A DNA stretch of 64,000 nt from an uncultured Oscillospiraceae bacterium (GTDB lineage Bacteria; Bacillota; Clostridia; Oscillospirales; Ruminococcaceae), in assembly GCA_910584715.1 (NCBI GenBank), contig CAJUAN010000009.1, positions 1 through 64,000 of the forward strand. The letters run 5' to 3'. Every line of letters starts with the position of its first letter. Position 1 is the first letter of the stretch. A program made the position numbers and the translations under genes. The notes under the pieces are model-generated. The model ran no database searches. It saw nothing but the letters and a program-made list of their open reading frames with translations, and was not told the DNA's origin. Positions 39,934 through 49,286 of this stretch are shown here, one piece after another.

Positions 39934-40899
39934 CTATTTACTTTTTTCAATTATACCCAGTATCTCTTTAACGTCCGGCATAACCTTGAGAGCGCCTTTT
40001 CTTTCGGTAACAAGCGCAGCGGCGGCATTTGCAAAGGTAAGCATTTCCAAAAGCTCGGCATTGGAAAAATCCTTCATGCCGCGTTCGAGGACTTTTCCCA
40101 AAATGCTGCCGCAAAAGGTGTCCCCCGCGCCCGTTGTTTCAACGGTATCTGCGGGACATATCGGCGCAAAAGCAAAGCCGCTTTCGGAGTACGCCCTGCT
40201 GCCGTTTTTGCCGAGCGACAGCAGCAGGAGCCGTATGTTCTTATACTCACCGCGAAGCTTTTCCACTGCCTTGTCAAAATCGTTTTCTCCCGTAAACCAT
40301 AGTATCTCATTGTCGGAAATTTTTAAAATATCGCAATGCGCGATTCCGTATGCGATCTTTTCCCTCGCGATATCGAGGCTGTCCCAAAGATTTTCCCGCA
40401 GATTGGGGTCAAAGGAAATTATCGCTCCCGAATTTTCCGCGATTGACACAGCCTTTTTGGTAGCCCTTTCGCACACTTCGTTTGTCATTGAAAGAGAGCC
40501 GTAATGAAATATTTTGGAGCTTTCGATAAGCTTTGCGTCAATATCGTTTTCGTTCAGCATCATGTCCGCGCCGGGGTTTCTGTAAAACGAAAATTCCCTG
40601 TCGCCGCCATCAAGGGTATGCACAAAAGCAAGAGTGGTATTCACAGCTTTATCGGTAACGAGCCCGTCGGTGTTTATGCCGATCTCCTCAATTGTACGCC
40701 TAAGCTGCCTGCCGAAAATATCGTCCCCGATCTTGCCGATAAAAGCTGTTCTGTAACCCTGCTTGCAGAGCATTGCAAGCACGTTGCAGGGCGCGCCGCC
40801 CGGGTTTGCCTCCATAACGGGATTGCCCTGCGGACTTGTTCCGTTCTCGGTAAAATCAATAAGCAGCTCCCCCAGCGCGCAAACGTCGAACCTTTTCAT
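39934..40899 (-). CDS. scrK: Fructokinase (PfkB family)
   Basis: The 321-residue kinase has MKRFDVCALGELLIDF, the GGAPCNVLAM substrate motif and the C-terminal DTVETTGAGDTFCGS with the catalytic aspartate. It phosphorylates fructose released by the GH32 enzyme encoded one base upstream. ATG 40899 follows GGAGGG; an upstream frame to 40953 is within the GH32 gene. It is the last gene of the fructan operon. Confidence 0.88.
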   Translation of the reverse strand: MKRFDVCALGELLIDFTENGTSPQGNPVMEANPGGAPCNVLAMLCKQGYRTAFIGKIGDDIFGRQLRRTIEEIGINTDGLVTDKAVNTTLAFVHTLDGGDREFSFYRNPGADMMLNENDIDAKLIESSKIFHYGSLSMTNEVCERATKKAVSIAENSGAIISFDPNLRENLWDSLDIAREKIAYGIAHCDILKISDNEILWFTGENDFDKAVEKLRGEYKNIRLLLLSLGKNGSRAYSESGFAFAPICPADTVETTGAGDTFCGSILGKVLERGMKDFSNAELLEMLTFANAAAALVTERKGALKVMPDVKEILGIIEKSK

Positions 40900-40900
40900 A

Positions 40901-42178
40901 CTATCCCTCCAATGCGTAAATTTCGATATTTCCGTTAGATGAAACGTTATCAATCAGGTCGTAAATGGCGTTTGTTATGACGTACTCCCCGCCGTTCACA
41001 AAAACCTCCGCCATATTTTCGTCAATGTAAATTTCAACGTCGAAGCCGTCTTTCAGCTCCGGAGTTTCGCAGACGCTTTTCAGCTCTTTGTGACCGCGTA
41101 TTACCTTGCTTCTATCTGTAACTATCCTGCCGTTTTTTCGCTGTACGGCAAATCCGCCCGCGTCGATTTTTTCGCCCTCCGAAAGGCTTGCTTTTATCAT
41201 ATATATTTTTTCGGGTGCAGCTGTTTTCCTCGTGAATTTATTTTTTACATCGGGGTGCGGACGGAAATATATGTGTCCTTTTCTGACCTCGCATATTCTC
41301 GGCGTGCAGTACATTCCTATCGCGCCGCTGTCCATAGGCTCGGGCATTCTCAGCCATGCTATGACCGTCCTGCGCCCCTCTTTGTCAAGAGTACTTTGCG
41401 GAGCGTACAGATCAAGTCCGTAATCAAAAAAGTTATAGCTTTCGGGTATCCTCATCTCACAGCTTTTTTCATCGAAGTCAACAAGGGTACATACCGCCTG
41501 CTGTCCCTCCGCTATGCCCATTGGGGAGAAGATAAGCACGCCGGAATTATCCGTCCTGAAGTAATCGGGACATTCCCACATCCAGCCGCAGTTCGGGGCT
41601 GAAGCGCAGTTGACATATTCCCAGTCCGAAAGATTTCCGCTTCTGTAAAAAAGCAGTCTGCCTTTGGAATTTACGGTAGTGCCCAGCACCATGTAAAATT
41701 TACCGTCCGAGCCTTTCCACACCTTCGGGTCGCGGGTATGGGTGCTGTCTCCGATATTTGAGTCAATGACGGGAGGGATCACCGTTGCTTTTCCTCCGAA
41801 ATTATCGAAGCTAAAGCCGTCCTCCGACGCAATATGCAGCTGCGCAGCGGTGAATTTGTCGTCAAGGCAGCAGTTTATATTTTCGGGGTCGGGAAGGTCG
41901 TACCTTACGCCCGTGTAGAATATGTGCATTTTCCCCTCATGCTCTACAGCGCTGCCTGAAAAGCAGCCGTCCCGGTCGTCGTTCTTGGTGGGGAACAGGG
42001 CGGTATCAAGATGCCGCCAGTCCGTAAGGTCGCCGCTGACGGCGTGTCCCCAGTGCATTCTGCCCCATACGGGAGCATAAGGAAAGTGTTGGTAAAAAAG
42101 GTGATATTTTCCCTTGTAGTAAATAAAGCCGTTGGGATCGTTTATCCAGCCTTTCGGCGATTTAAGATGTATCTCCAT
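40901..42178 (-). CDS. GH32 beta-fructosidase / sucrose(-6-P) hydrolase
   Basis: The 425-residue GH32 enzyme has the nucleophile motif WINDPNG near residue 11, RDP in THTRDPKVW and the acid/base EC in WECPDYF. There is no signal peptide, so it works inside the cell on imported sucrose or short fructans. The ABC importer, rather than PTS, suggests unphosphorylated substrate. ATG 42178 follows AAAGGAG; the longer frame from 42202 overlaps the transporter gene. Confidence 0.88.
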   Translation of the reverse strand: MEIHLKSPKGWINDPNGFIYYKGKYHLFYQHFPYAPVWGRMHWGHAVSGDLTDWRHLDTALFPTKNDDRDGCFSGSAVEHEGKMHIFYTGVRYDLPDPENINCCLDDKFTAAQLHIASEDGFSFDNFGGKATVIPPVIDSNIGDSTHTRDPKVWKGSDGKFYMVLGTTVNSKGRLLFYRSGNLSDWEYVNCASAPNCGWMWECPDYFRTDNSGVLIFSPMGIAEGQQAVCTLVDFDEKSCEMRIPESYNFFDYGLDLYAPQSTLDKEGRRTVIAWLRMPEPMDSGAIGMYCTPRICEVRKGHIYFRPHPDVKNKFTRKTAAPEKIYMIKASLSEGEKIDAGGFAVQRKNGRIVTDRSKVIRGHKELKSVCETPELKDGFDVEIYIDENMAEVFVNGGEYVITNAIYDLIDNVSSNGNIEIYALEG

Positions 42179-42189
42179 GGCAACTCCTT

Positions 42190-43284
42190 TCAGAACAGAC
42201 ATTTTTCGGTAGCTTTGTCAAAGAAATGGATTTTTGAGGGAATAAACACAAAATCAATTTTGTCTCCTGGGCGGCTTATCTCATACTTTGAAACTCTCGC
42301 AACGGTAAGCGCGCCGCCGAAGTTAAAGTACAGATTATTCTCGTTGCCCATAACCTCGGTGTTTTCCACTGACGCGCTCTGCTTCGTATCGGCGTAAAGC
42401 TCGATATTCTGGCTTTCAAGCTTGATGTCCTCGCCGCGTATTCCGAGAATAAGCTCTCCGCCGCTGTCCTTGAGCCTTTCCGAAATGCTTTCGGGCAACT
42501 TCATTTCCGCGCCTCCCTCGAATTTAACGGTATTCCCGATAACCTTGACGTTGTAAAAATTCATCTGTGGGGAACCGATAAAGCCCGCCACGAATTTGTT
42601 TACCGGGTGTTCGTAAAGCTCCATAGGCTTACCTGCCTGCTGTACTATGCCGTCCTTCATTATGACTATCCTGTCCGCCATGGTCATGGCTTCAACCTGG
42701 TCGTGAGTAACGTAGATAGTGGTACTGCCAAGCTGCCTGTGGAGCTTGCTTATCTCGTTTCTCATGCTTACCCTCAGCTTTGCGTCAAGGTTGGAAAGCG
42801 GTTCGTCCATAAGGAAAACCTTGGAATCCTTGACGATAGCGCGTCCCAGAGCGACCCTCTGCCGCTGTCCTCCTGAAAGGTTTTTCGGTTTTCTGTAGCG
42901 GTACTCCTTAAGACCGAGAACATCTATCGCCCAGTCGACCTTTTTCTCGATCTCGGCGGCGGGGACTTTCATATTTTTCAGTCCATAGGAAATATTTTTC
43001 TCAACGGTCATGTGGGGATAAAGGGCGTAATTCTGGAAAACCATCGCAATGCCCCTGTCGCGTGGCAGGACTTGGTTCATCAGCTTTCCGTCAATGTAAA
43101 GCTCTCCGTCTGTGATGTCCTCAAAGCCCGCTATCATTCGCAGGGTGGTGGACTTGCCACAACCAGACGGTCCGACAAAGGCGATAAATTCCTTTTCGTT
43201 TATTTCAAGGTTGAAATTCGTAACCGAATTTCTGTCCGCGTTCGGGTATTTTTTGCAGATGTTTTTAAGCTCTATGTAACTCAT
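42190..43284 (-). CDS. Sugar ABC transporter ATPase (MsmK/UgpC-like)
   Basis: A 364-residue ATPase with Walker A GPSGCGKST, signature LSGGQRQRVALGRA, Walker B VFLMDEPLSNLD and a C-terminal TOBE regulatory part from about 240. It powers the importer formed by the two permeases and the lipoprotein. Many Firmicutes use a shared MsmK; here the ATPase is in the operon. Confidence 0.9.
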   Translation of the reverse strand: MSYIELKNICKKYPNADRNSVTNFNLEINEKEFIAFVGPSGCGKSTTLRMIAGFEDITDGELYIDGKLMNQVLPRDRGIAMVFQNYALYPHMTVEKNISYGLKNMKVPAAEIEKKVDWAIDVLGLKEYRYRKPKNLSGGQRQRVALGRAIVKDSKVFLMDEPLSNLDAKLRVSMRNEISKLHRQLGSTTIYVTHDQVEAMTMADRIVIMKDGIVQQAGKPMELYEHPVNKFVAGFIGSPQMNFYNVKVIGNTVKFEGGAEMKLPESISERLKDSGGELILGIRGEDIKLESQNIELYADTKQSASVENTEVMGNENNLYFNFGGALTVARVSKYEISRPGDKIDFVFIPSKIHFFDKATEKCLF

Positions 43285-43287
43285 AAT

Positions 43288-44139
43288 TTAGCCCTCCTTT
43301 GAACCTGTGGATACAACGCCCTCCACGATCTGTTTCGAGAAAAGCGAGTATATGATTATTACGGGAATCGTTATAAGCGTGATGACCGTCAGAGTCTGAC
43401 CCATTGTGGTGTTGTCGTTGGAGGTTATGGAATTGAGTCCTATCTGCGCCGTGAGCAGATCGCTTGAGGTAAACACCAGCGACGGCCAGAGGTAGTCGTT
43501 CCATACGTTCAGGAACGTGAACACGCTTACCGTGGCGACAACGGTTTTCGACATGGGCAAAACCATTGTAAAAAAGTATTTTACCGGTCCGCACCTGTCA
43601 AGCTGCGCCGCTTCGTAAACGTCGTCGGGCAGGCTCACGAAAACCTGTCTGAAAAGAAATATGTTGAACGGGTTAACTATCATCGGCAGGACGTATCCCA
43701 CAACGGTATTGAGAAGTCCCATTTTTGCGATAAAGAGAAAGTTTATGGTGATAATTGTCTCGGAGGGTATTATCATCAGCATCATAATGATAAGCAGCCA
43801 TTTGTCCGCAAAGGGGAATTTTATCTTTGCAAGCGCGTACCCCGCAAGACCGTTTACAACAATGCCGAGGATTATCAGCACAGCCGCGTAGAAAAGGGTG
43901 TTGAACATATACCGCAGAAAGCTTGTGTCCGTAACTATGGAAACATAATTATCGAAAAAGCCTTTGCCGGGGACGGGGGGAATGAACGCCGAGACCGTAT
44001 TCATATCCGCTGTTATGGCGGCGTCGCCTTTAAAGGAATTTGCCAGCATCCAAACCACTGGGAAAAGGAAGAACAGCGAAAGTATTATCATAACGGCGGC
44101 TAAAATAATGTTTAAGATTCTGCGCGTTTTAATGCTCAT
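43288..44139 (-). CDS. Sugar ABC transporter permease (MalG-like)
   Basis: A 283-residue permease with six predicted membrane helices and the EAA loop (EAAQLDRCGPVKYFFTMVLP, about 183-202) that docks the ATPase. It overlaps the MalF-like gene by four bases. Substrate, from context, is sucrose or fructo-oligosaccharide. Confidence 0.88.
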   Translation of the reverse strand: MSIKTRRILNIILAAVMIILSLFFLFPVVWMLANSFKGDAAITADMNTVSAFIPPVPGKGFFDNYVSIVTDTSFLRYMFNTLFYAAVLIILGIVVNGLAGYALAKIKFPFADKWLLIIMMLMIIPSETIITINFLFIAKMGLLNTVVGYVLPMIVNPFNIFLFRQVFVSLPDDVYEAAQLDRCGPVKYFFTMVLPMSKTVVATVSVFTFLNVWNDYLWPSLVFTSSDLLTAQIGLNSITSNDNTTMGQTLTVITLITIPVIIIYSLFSKQIVEGVVSTGSKEG

Positions 44140-45014
44140 TTTTTCTCCTCCTTATCCTTGGTAAGTATATTCTGGATCACCGTAAGCACGATAACGAAAA
44201 TCACGAATACCACAGCCATTGCCGAGGCAAGACCTATCTCCCAGTTTACCGTGCCGGTTTCGTAAATGTCGTAAACAATGGTATAGGTGGAGTTGGAGGG
44301 TCCGCCGCCCGTCATTACCATTGGCTGGACTATCATTCTGAACGCGCCTATGGTAACGGTTATAAAAACGAATACACAAAGAGGTTTAAGCTCGGGCAGG
44401 GTTATGTCCCTGAACTTCTGCCACGCGCTGGCGTGATCCATTTCAGCCGCCTCGTAGAGCGCGGGATTTATCGCCTGCAAGCCTCCGAGGAAAATTATCA
44501 TCTGGTACCCCATGCCCTGCCATACGCTCATTACCGCTATGGACGGCAGAGCCTGATCCGCGCTGTGGATAAAGGGCTGAGCCTCTATTCCGAGGTTTGC
44601 AAGAATAGTGTTTATGATACCCTCGGGGCTGTATATCTGCATCCATAAGGTGGACACTACAGCAAGGGACATTACAACGGGTACGAAAAACGCTACCTTG
44701 AAATATTTCTTGCAGTACGTTACCTTGTTGATGAGAAGCGCAAGCCCCAGCGCGCCGAGACATTGCAGCGGCACAATTATTACAACGAATTTCACCGTGT
44801 TTAAAAAGGACTGCACAAAAAGCTCGTCGCCGAATATCTTCACAAAGTTCCTGAAGCCTACGAAGTGGGTGTTTTTCGGACTGAGCGCGAAATAATCCGT
44901 AAAGCTGTAAATTACCGTGAGTACCATGGGAATGAACAGGAACACCGTCAGCAGAACAAGGGCTGGTCCGAAAAAAGCCATTCCCAGAATTGAATTCGAT
45001 TTATTCTTACTCAT
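44136..45014 (-). CDS. Sugar ABC transporter permease (MalF-like)
   Basis: A 292-residue permease with six membrane helices and the EAA loop (EAAEMDHASAWQKFRDITLP). Its ATG overlaps the binding-protein stop by one base and its stop overlaps the next permease by four bases, showing strict operon coupling. Confidence 0.88.
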   Translation of the reverse strand: MSKNKSNSILGMAFFGPALVLLTVFLFIPMVLTVIYSFTDYFALSPKNTHFVGFRNFVKIFGDELFVQSFLNTVKFVVIIVPLQCLGALGLALLINKVTYCKKYFKVAFFVPVVMSLAVVSTLWMQIYSPEGIINTILANLGIEAQPFIHSADQALPSIAVMSVWQGMGYQMIIFLGGLQAINPALYEAAEMDHASAWQKFRDITLPELKPLCVFVFITVTIGAFRMIVQPMVMTGGGPSNSTYTIVYDIYETGTVNWEIGLASAMAVVFVIFVIVLTVIQNILTKDKEEKK

Positions 45015-46351
45015 TATTCTCTTGTGTAACGATCCAGCTTATCGTTTATCCTTTCCGTAGATTTTTTCAGCTCGGTATCGGCGTCCATGCCGCTGATAGC
45101 AATATTTTCAAGCGCCTGCTGGAATGACGCGCTGAGCTGAGGGTATGCGGGAGTCTTGGGACGTGGGTGTCCGTAATCTCTTAGCTGCTCGTAAAGAGCC
45201 TTGTAATTTTCGTCCTCCGTGAAATCGCTTATCTGTTCGTATGCCGCATATGTTGAGGGCAGGGACTTTGTCTGTCCGTACAGGTCGAGACCGCTTTCCA
45301 CTCCGCTCATCCACTTCACAAGCTCGGTAGCTCCCTCGATATTCTCTGTTACCGACGAAGCAGCGTACGCCCATGAGCCTGTGGGAGTGTACCGGCCGCC
45401 GTCCCAATTATCGCCGACTACGTAGGGCGCAACGCCAAGCTCTATGTCGGGATAGCTTGTGTATATCGTGTTTACCTCCCACGCGCCGTCAAACTTGAAC
45501 GCCGCGCGTCCGCTTTCAAAAAGGTTCTCTATCGGCACTGCGGACATATATTTTTTATCCACAAGTCCTCTGAAATAATTCATGGTACCGGCGTTTCTTT
45601 CGGAATTGAAAATGCCGCTTACCGTAAGACCGTCCCCGCTTACAAGGTCGCCGCCGTTTGACCATATGAACGGCGCGTAATAATATATCGTCGCCTCTCC
45701 CACAGGGAAGGTCATATCCAGCGGATAGCCGTTTTTGCTTTCCGCTGCGGGTCTGACCTTTTCGAGAACGTCAAGAAATTCCGTGAACATCCAGGGGTCT
45801 CCTGCCTGCGGGACTTCCACGCCCGCCTCGCGTAGTATCGCCTTGTTGTAGTAAAGTCCCACGCTTGATTCCATTGCGCCCAGCGCGTACAGCTTTTCGT
45901 TGAACGTTCCCTGTTCGATTATTGATTCGAGGTAAACGCTCCTCTCCTCCTTCGTAAGCTCCGCAAGAGGCTGGATTATTCCGTTCGCGGCGTATGCGGC
46001 AATGTTCGGTCCGTCCACGGTAAGGACGTCGGGCAGATCTCCCGAAAGCACCGAAGCGTTCACCTTGTCGGAATATCCTCCGCCGCTGTCGTTTCGGGGG
46101 ATAAACTCAATGTCAGCAAAATATTTTCCGTCGTACTTCTCGTTGAACGAGTCCACCGATTTTCGGTAGGAGCGTCCCTCGGGGGTGTCCTCGATAATAT
46201 GTACCCATATACTGAGGTACTCCTCGCCCTCGTCGTAGCCCGCCTTGTCGCCGGGACTTACTGTTTTTCCGCAGCCCGCGAGCAGCAGCGCCGCCGCAAG
46301 CGCGGACGCTGACGCTAATGCCGCAGCTTTGATATGCTTTTTCATATCCAT
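45014..46351 (-). CDS. Sugar ABC transporter substrate-binding lipoprotein
   Basis: A 445-residue family 1 binding protein with signal peptide and lipobox LLAGC (Cys about 27). The body has the NGYPLDMTF, YYNKAILREAGV and AAFKFDGAWEV segments typical of oligosaccharide binders. First gene of the operon, under the promoter and LacI operator at 46407-46463. Starts at 46351 or 46345; both share the GGGAGG RBS. Confidence 0.9.
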   Translation of the reverse strand: MDMKKHIKAAALASASALAAALLLAGCGKTVSPGDKAGYDEGEEYLSIWVHIIEDTPEGRSYRKSVDSFNEKYDGKYFADIEFIPRNDSGGGYSDKVNASVLSGDLPDVLTVDGPNIAAYAANGIIQPLAELTKEERSVYLESIIEQGTFNEKLYALGAMESSVGLYYNKAILREAGVEVPQAGDPWMFTEFLDVLEKVRPAAESKNGYPLDMTFPVGEATIYYYAPFIWSNGGDLVSGDGLTVSGIFNSERNAGTMNYFRGLVDKKYMSAVPIENLFESGRAAFKFDGAWEVNTIYTSYPDIELGVAPYVVGDNWDGGRYTPTGSWAYAASSVTENIEGATELVKWMSGVESGLDLYGQTKSLPSTYAAYEQISDFTEDENYKALYEQLRDYGHPRPKTPAYPQLSASFQQALENIAISGMDADTELKKSTERINDKLDRYTRE

Positions 46352-46406
46352 ACCGGCAATTACCTCCCTGCTGTTTTTGGAATAGGTTTTTGCATCTGAG
46401 TAATCG

Positions 46407-46463
46407 GTAAAGTAACCGGTTACTTTACGATATAAGAATACACCGGATATTTCCGTTTGTCAA
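46407..46463 (-). promoter_or_regulatory. Fructan operon promoter with LacI operator
   Basis: TTGACA (46458-46463) and TATTCT (46435-46440), 17-bp spacer. A 22-bp perfect palindrome with arms GTAAAGTAACC/GGTTACTTTAC lies at 46407-46428, directly after the -10, so bound repressor would block transcription. The central CG is typical for LacI-family sites. Confidence 0.85.
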
Positions 46464-46521
46464 TAGCCTAAGTGCATTTTCATTAAAAATTACAATACAA
46501 AGCCCGTCCTTTTGGAGGGTT

Positions 46522-46583
46522 TTCACAAAACCGGTTACTTTACCGGTTCTAATATTGAAACGCGTATTTTTTTGTGCTATACT
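46522..46583 (+). promoter_or_regulatory. lacI-type gene promoter with second operator
   Basis: TTGAAA (46555-46560) and TATACT (46578-46583), 17-bp spacer. CCGGTTACTTTAC (46531-46543) repeats one half of the first operator, upstream of the -35, suggesting autoregulation or DNA looping between sites about 120 bp apart. Confidence 0.7.
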
Positions 46584-46606
46584 GTTTTTAGAAAAGAGGC
46601 GTTTTT

Positions 46607-47632
46607 ATGGCAAAGAAAAAAGTAACATTTGCGGACATCGCGGACTATACGGGATTTTCCAAAACCACCGTGTCAAGATATTTCAACGATCCCGATTCCC
46701 TTACCGTGGAGAATCAGGATAAAATAGCCGACGCGCTTAAGGCTCTTGACTACAGGGAGAACAAGCTTGCAAAGGTTCTCGCCAACGGCAAAACGGAATT
46801 TGTCGGAGTTATCGTCCCCAATCTTTATATGCACTATTATTCGGAAATGCTCAATCAGATAGTTTCAACATACGAAAAATACGGCTACAAGTTTATTTTG
46901 TTTGCGGGCAGCGGCGACCCCGATACGGAGAGGAAATATATACGTGAGCTGCTCGCCTATAATATTGAGGGAATGATAATACTGAGCCACACGATACCCT
47001 CCCGGGAGCTTGCTTCATACGGAATACCCATAGTCGCAATAGAGCGCGAGGACAAATATATTTGCAGCATAAAAACCGACAACTATATGGGCGGGGTACA
47101 GGCTGCAAGTCTGCTGGTGAAAAGCGGCTGCGATATGCTTATCCACGTCAACGCCGATCTTACCGAGGATATTCCTGCCTACGGAAGAATACGCGGTTTC
47201 AGGGAATTTTGCGAAAACAACGGCATTGAGCATAGGGTGATCCTTACTGATCTCGGTAATAATTTTGAGGAAAACTATGCGGGTATCTCAAAGCTTTTCG
47301 ATGAGATCGAGAAAAAATATACCGGTAAGACCGTGGGTATCTTTATGCCCAACGATACCCATGCGAATATATTGCTGAATATTATTTTCAAAAGGTACGG
47401 AAAGCTTCCCGGAAAATATAAGATAATAGGGTTTGACGATTCGCCGATTTCAAAGGAAGCGGTCATACCCATAAGCACCATAGGTCAGCAGATAAACGTT
47501 ATGGCGGACGAGGCGATGAAGCTTCTTGTGCGGCAAATGGACGAGCGGAAAAAACGCCGTCCGGAGCCGCTTAAAGAACCTGTTCACAAGGTTGTTACTC
47601 CTGTTCTTGTGCGCAGGGAAACCTCGGTTTAG
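46607..47632 (+). CDS. LacI-family regulator of the fructan operon
   Basis: A 341-residue regulator with the HTH VTFADIADYTGFSKTTVSRYFN and the hinge NKLAKVLANGKT, followed by a sugar-binding domain (GVIVPNLYMHYYSE, FDDSPISKEAVIP). It is divergent from the ABC-GH32-fructokinase operon and the shared intergenic DNA has two matching operators, so local control is well supported. Effector likely sucrose, fructose or fructose phosphate. Confidence 0.88.
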   Translation: MAKKKVTFADIADYTGFSKTTVSRYFNDPDSLTVENQDKIADALKALDYRENKLAKVLANGKTEFVGVIVPNLYMHYYSEMLNQIVSTYEKYGYKFILFAGSGDPDTERKYIRELLAYNIEGMIILSHTIPSRELASYGIPIVAIEREDKYICSIKTDNYMGGVQAASLLVKSGCDMLIHVNADLTEDIPAYGRIRGFREFCENNGIEHRVILTDLGNNFEENYAGISKLFDEIEKKYTGKTVGIFMPNDTHANILLNIIFKRYGKLPGKYKIIGFDDSPISKEAVIPISTIGQQINVMADEAMKLLVRQMDERKKRRPEPLKEPVHKVVTPVLVRRETSV

Positions 47633-47831
47633 GTGATAAAATGAACATTAACAAGGAATTAAACAGCCGTTTGTTCGACAGAACAGCATATTATAATAAA
47701 ATAGTCCATTCAAAAACATGTCACAGAAATTTCTGTAATAAAAAATAATTGAGCTCATACTTTTCAACTGTCGTGCCTACACATACGAAAATCCAATATG
47801 AAGAATAATATAAAATCATATAACCAAGCTC

Positions 47832-47862
47832 TTGACTTTGACGTTACGTCAAGTGGTATACT
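47832..47862 (+). promoter_or_regulatory. MerR-type promoter P1
   Basis: TTGACT (47832-47837) and TATACT (47857-47862) are 19 bp apart, the overlong spacer characteristic of MerR-activated promoters, and the spacer contains the dyad TTGACGT-T-ACGTCAA. It drives the 47926 gene. The rest of 47633-47925 holds no supported gene. Confidence 0.75.
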
Positions 47863-47925
47863 GTTTACAGAGATGTACCAGTCACGCGTGAACACATCTT
47901 AAGTAAATTTCAAAGGAGAATCAAG

Positions 47926-49077
47926 ATGAAAAAACAGCTTACAGTTCACCCGTTCCCATACGACGCAGAATCCGACGGATTCATCGCGGCTTTGTCAAGC
48001 GCGGTATGCGCTGCAAAAAAATACACCGACGATACCCCCTACTGGTGTACGCCAAAAGGCTGCTACTGCAAAAAATGCGGCGGCTGTACAGGACAGTCGC
48101 TTGGCAAGACGCAGTCAAGCGTCTATCACTGCCTGCTCACCGCGTCAGGGTTAGCGTTCGGTTTTGATTACCCAGAAGACGACAGCGTCGGCGCACACTC
48201 GATCCCAAATATTCCGGTCGGTTGGCGCTGGGACGACGGCTTTTTGGCGGATATCATGGGCTTTGCGGGACTCTCGTTTATCCGCTGCAAAAACAAAACT
48301 GTCGCGGAGATCCGCGAGATCATAAAAAATTCAATTGATGCCGGATACCCTGCAATGGCGGCAAATCACAGCGTCTATCCTGATGAAATGGCATGGGTCT
48401 CATGCTGGAAAATCGTATGCGGCTACACTGACGACGGTATCACCGTTATGAATTACGGCGGCGGGATAAGCGACGAGACAGACGGCGCATATGAGGATAT
48501 TATCGTTATTACGGGCGAAGCTGACCGCGCAAATAACGCTGATTGCAAGCAGACTTACTTTGACATACTCAAACGGATACACGCTGTACTGAGCGATCCC
48601 TCGCACGACGCTCTGGAGAATGAAATTATGTCCGACTTGTCAAATGTCACGCCAGAAAACGCCGTAATGCTGTCGTACAAGCTTATGGGGATAAACGGAG
48701 TTCCGATAGAGGCAAGGTGGCACGCGGCGGAAGCCTTTACGTCAAAGGACAATCTTCTGTATTCACTTGTTGATTCGTCATCGGCAGATCCGTCGGAATC
48801 AAACAAACTGAAAGCCGCGGCTGAAAAACTGGCAGAACTGTTTTTTAAACGTTATAGCGCGGAGGGAAACAACGAAACTCACGGTATCGGCTGGAAAATC
48901 TGGGCTTGCCTGAATGTTGGACCGCAGACAGGATATCTACCTACGGATGAGTCATTTCAATTGATTCAGCAGCCTGATGTGCAGAACGAGCTGAAGCGGC
49001 TGTATAAAATCGTATTTGACAACGACCGCGCGGTAGCTAACGGAATTACGGAGATTTTGAACGCTGTACGCAATTAA
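47926..49077 (+). CDS. Free-standing papain/BtrH-like domain protein with Cys cluster
   Basis: The 383-residue protein has an N-terminal cysteine cluster (YWCTPKGCYCKKCGGC, about 39-54) that may bind metal. A domain resembling C39/BtrH-type cysteine-protease folds follows: helix with IKNSIDAGYPAMAAN, strand with KIVCGYTDDGITVMNYGG. The C-terminal part is helical with IEARWHAAEAF. The same architecture recurs at 52001, and a related domain ends the MerR protein at 49287. No signal peptide. It has its own MerR-type promoter. The biochemical role is unknown. Confidence 0.6.
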   Translation: MKKQLTVHPFPYDAESDGFIAALSSAVCAAKKYTDDTPYWCTPKGCYCKKCGGCTGQSLGKTQSSVYHCLLTASGLAFGFDYPEDDSVGAHSIPNIPVGWRWDDGFLADIMGFAGLSFIRCKNKTVAEIREIIKNSIDAGYPAMAANHSVYPDEMAWVSCWKIVCGYTDDGITVMNYGGGISDETDGAYEDIIVITGEADRANNADCKQTYFDILKRIHAVLSDPSHDALENEIMSDLSNVTPENAVMLSYKLMGINGVPIEARWHAAEAFTSKDNLLYSLVDSSSADPSESNKLKAAAEKLAELFFKRYSAEGNNETHGIGWKIWACLNVGPQTGYLPTDESFQLIQQPDVQNELKRLYKIVFDNDRAVANGITEILNAVRN

Positions 49078-49129
49078 CGTATTTATTGCAATTCAAACAT
49101 ACTTAAAAATAATGGCATTTTATACATAA

Positions 49130-49165
49130 AGCCGCAAATACTTGTTTTCTTGAATATTTGCGGCT
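49130..49165 (+). terminator. Hairpin after 47926 gene
   Basis: Stem AGCCGCAAATA (49130-49140)/TATTTGCGGCT (49155-49165), 11 perfect pairs, without a clear T-run. It separates the first gene from the next MerR-type promoter. Confidence 0.5.
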
Positions 49166-49233
49166 CAATGTATAACTTTGGGTTCAACAAAAGGCGGCTG
49201 TATGAAAACGAGCAGCAGCACGGAAACCGTTTC

Positions 49234-49263
49234 TTGACTTTGACTAACATTAAGTAGTATACT
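49234..49263 (+). promoter_or_regulatory. MerR-type promoter P2
   Basis: TTGACT (49234-49239) and TATACT (49258-49263) with an 18-bp spacer. Outer parts (TTGACTTTGAC, AAGT-x-GTATACTGTTTACAG) are identical to P1 at 47832, while the dyad centre differs. It controls the merR gene itself. Confidence 0.7.
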
Positions 49264-49286
49264 GTTTACAGAAAGGAGAAGCCTAT

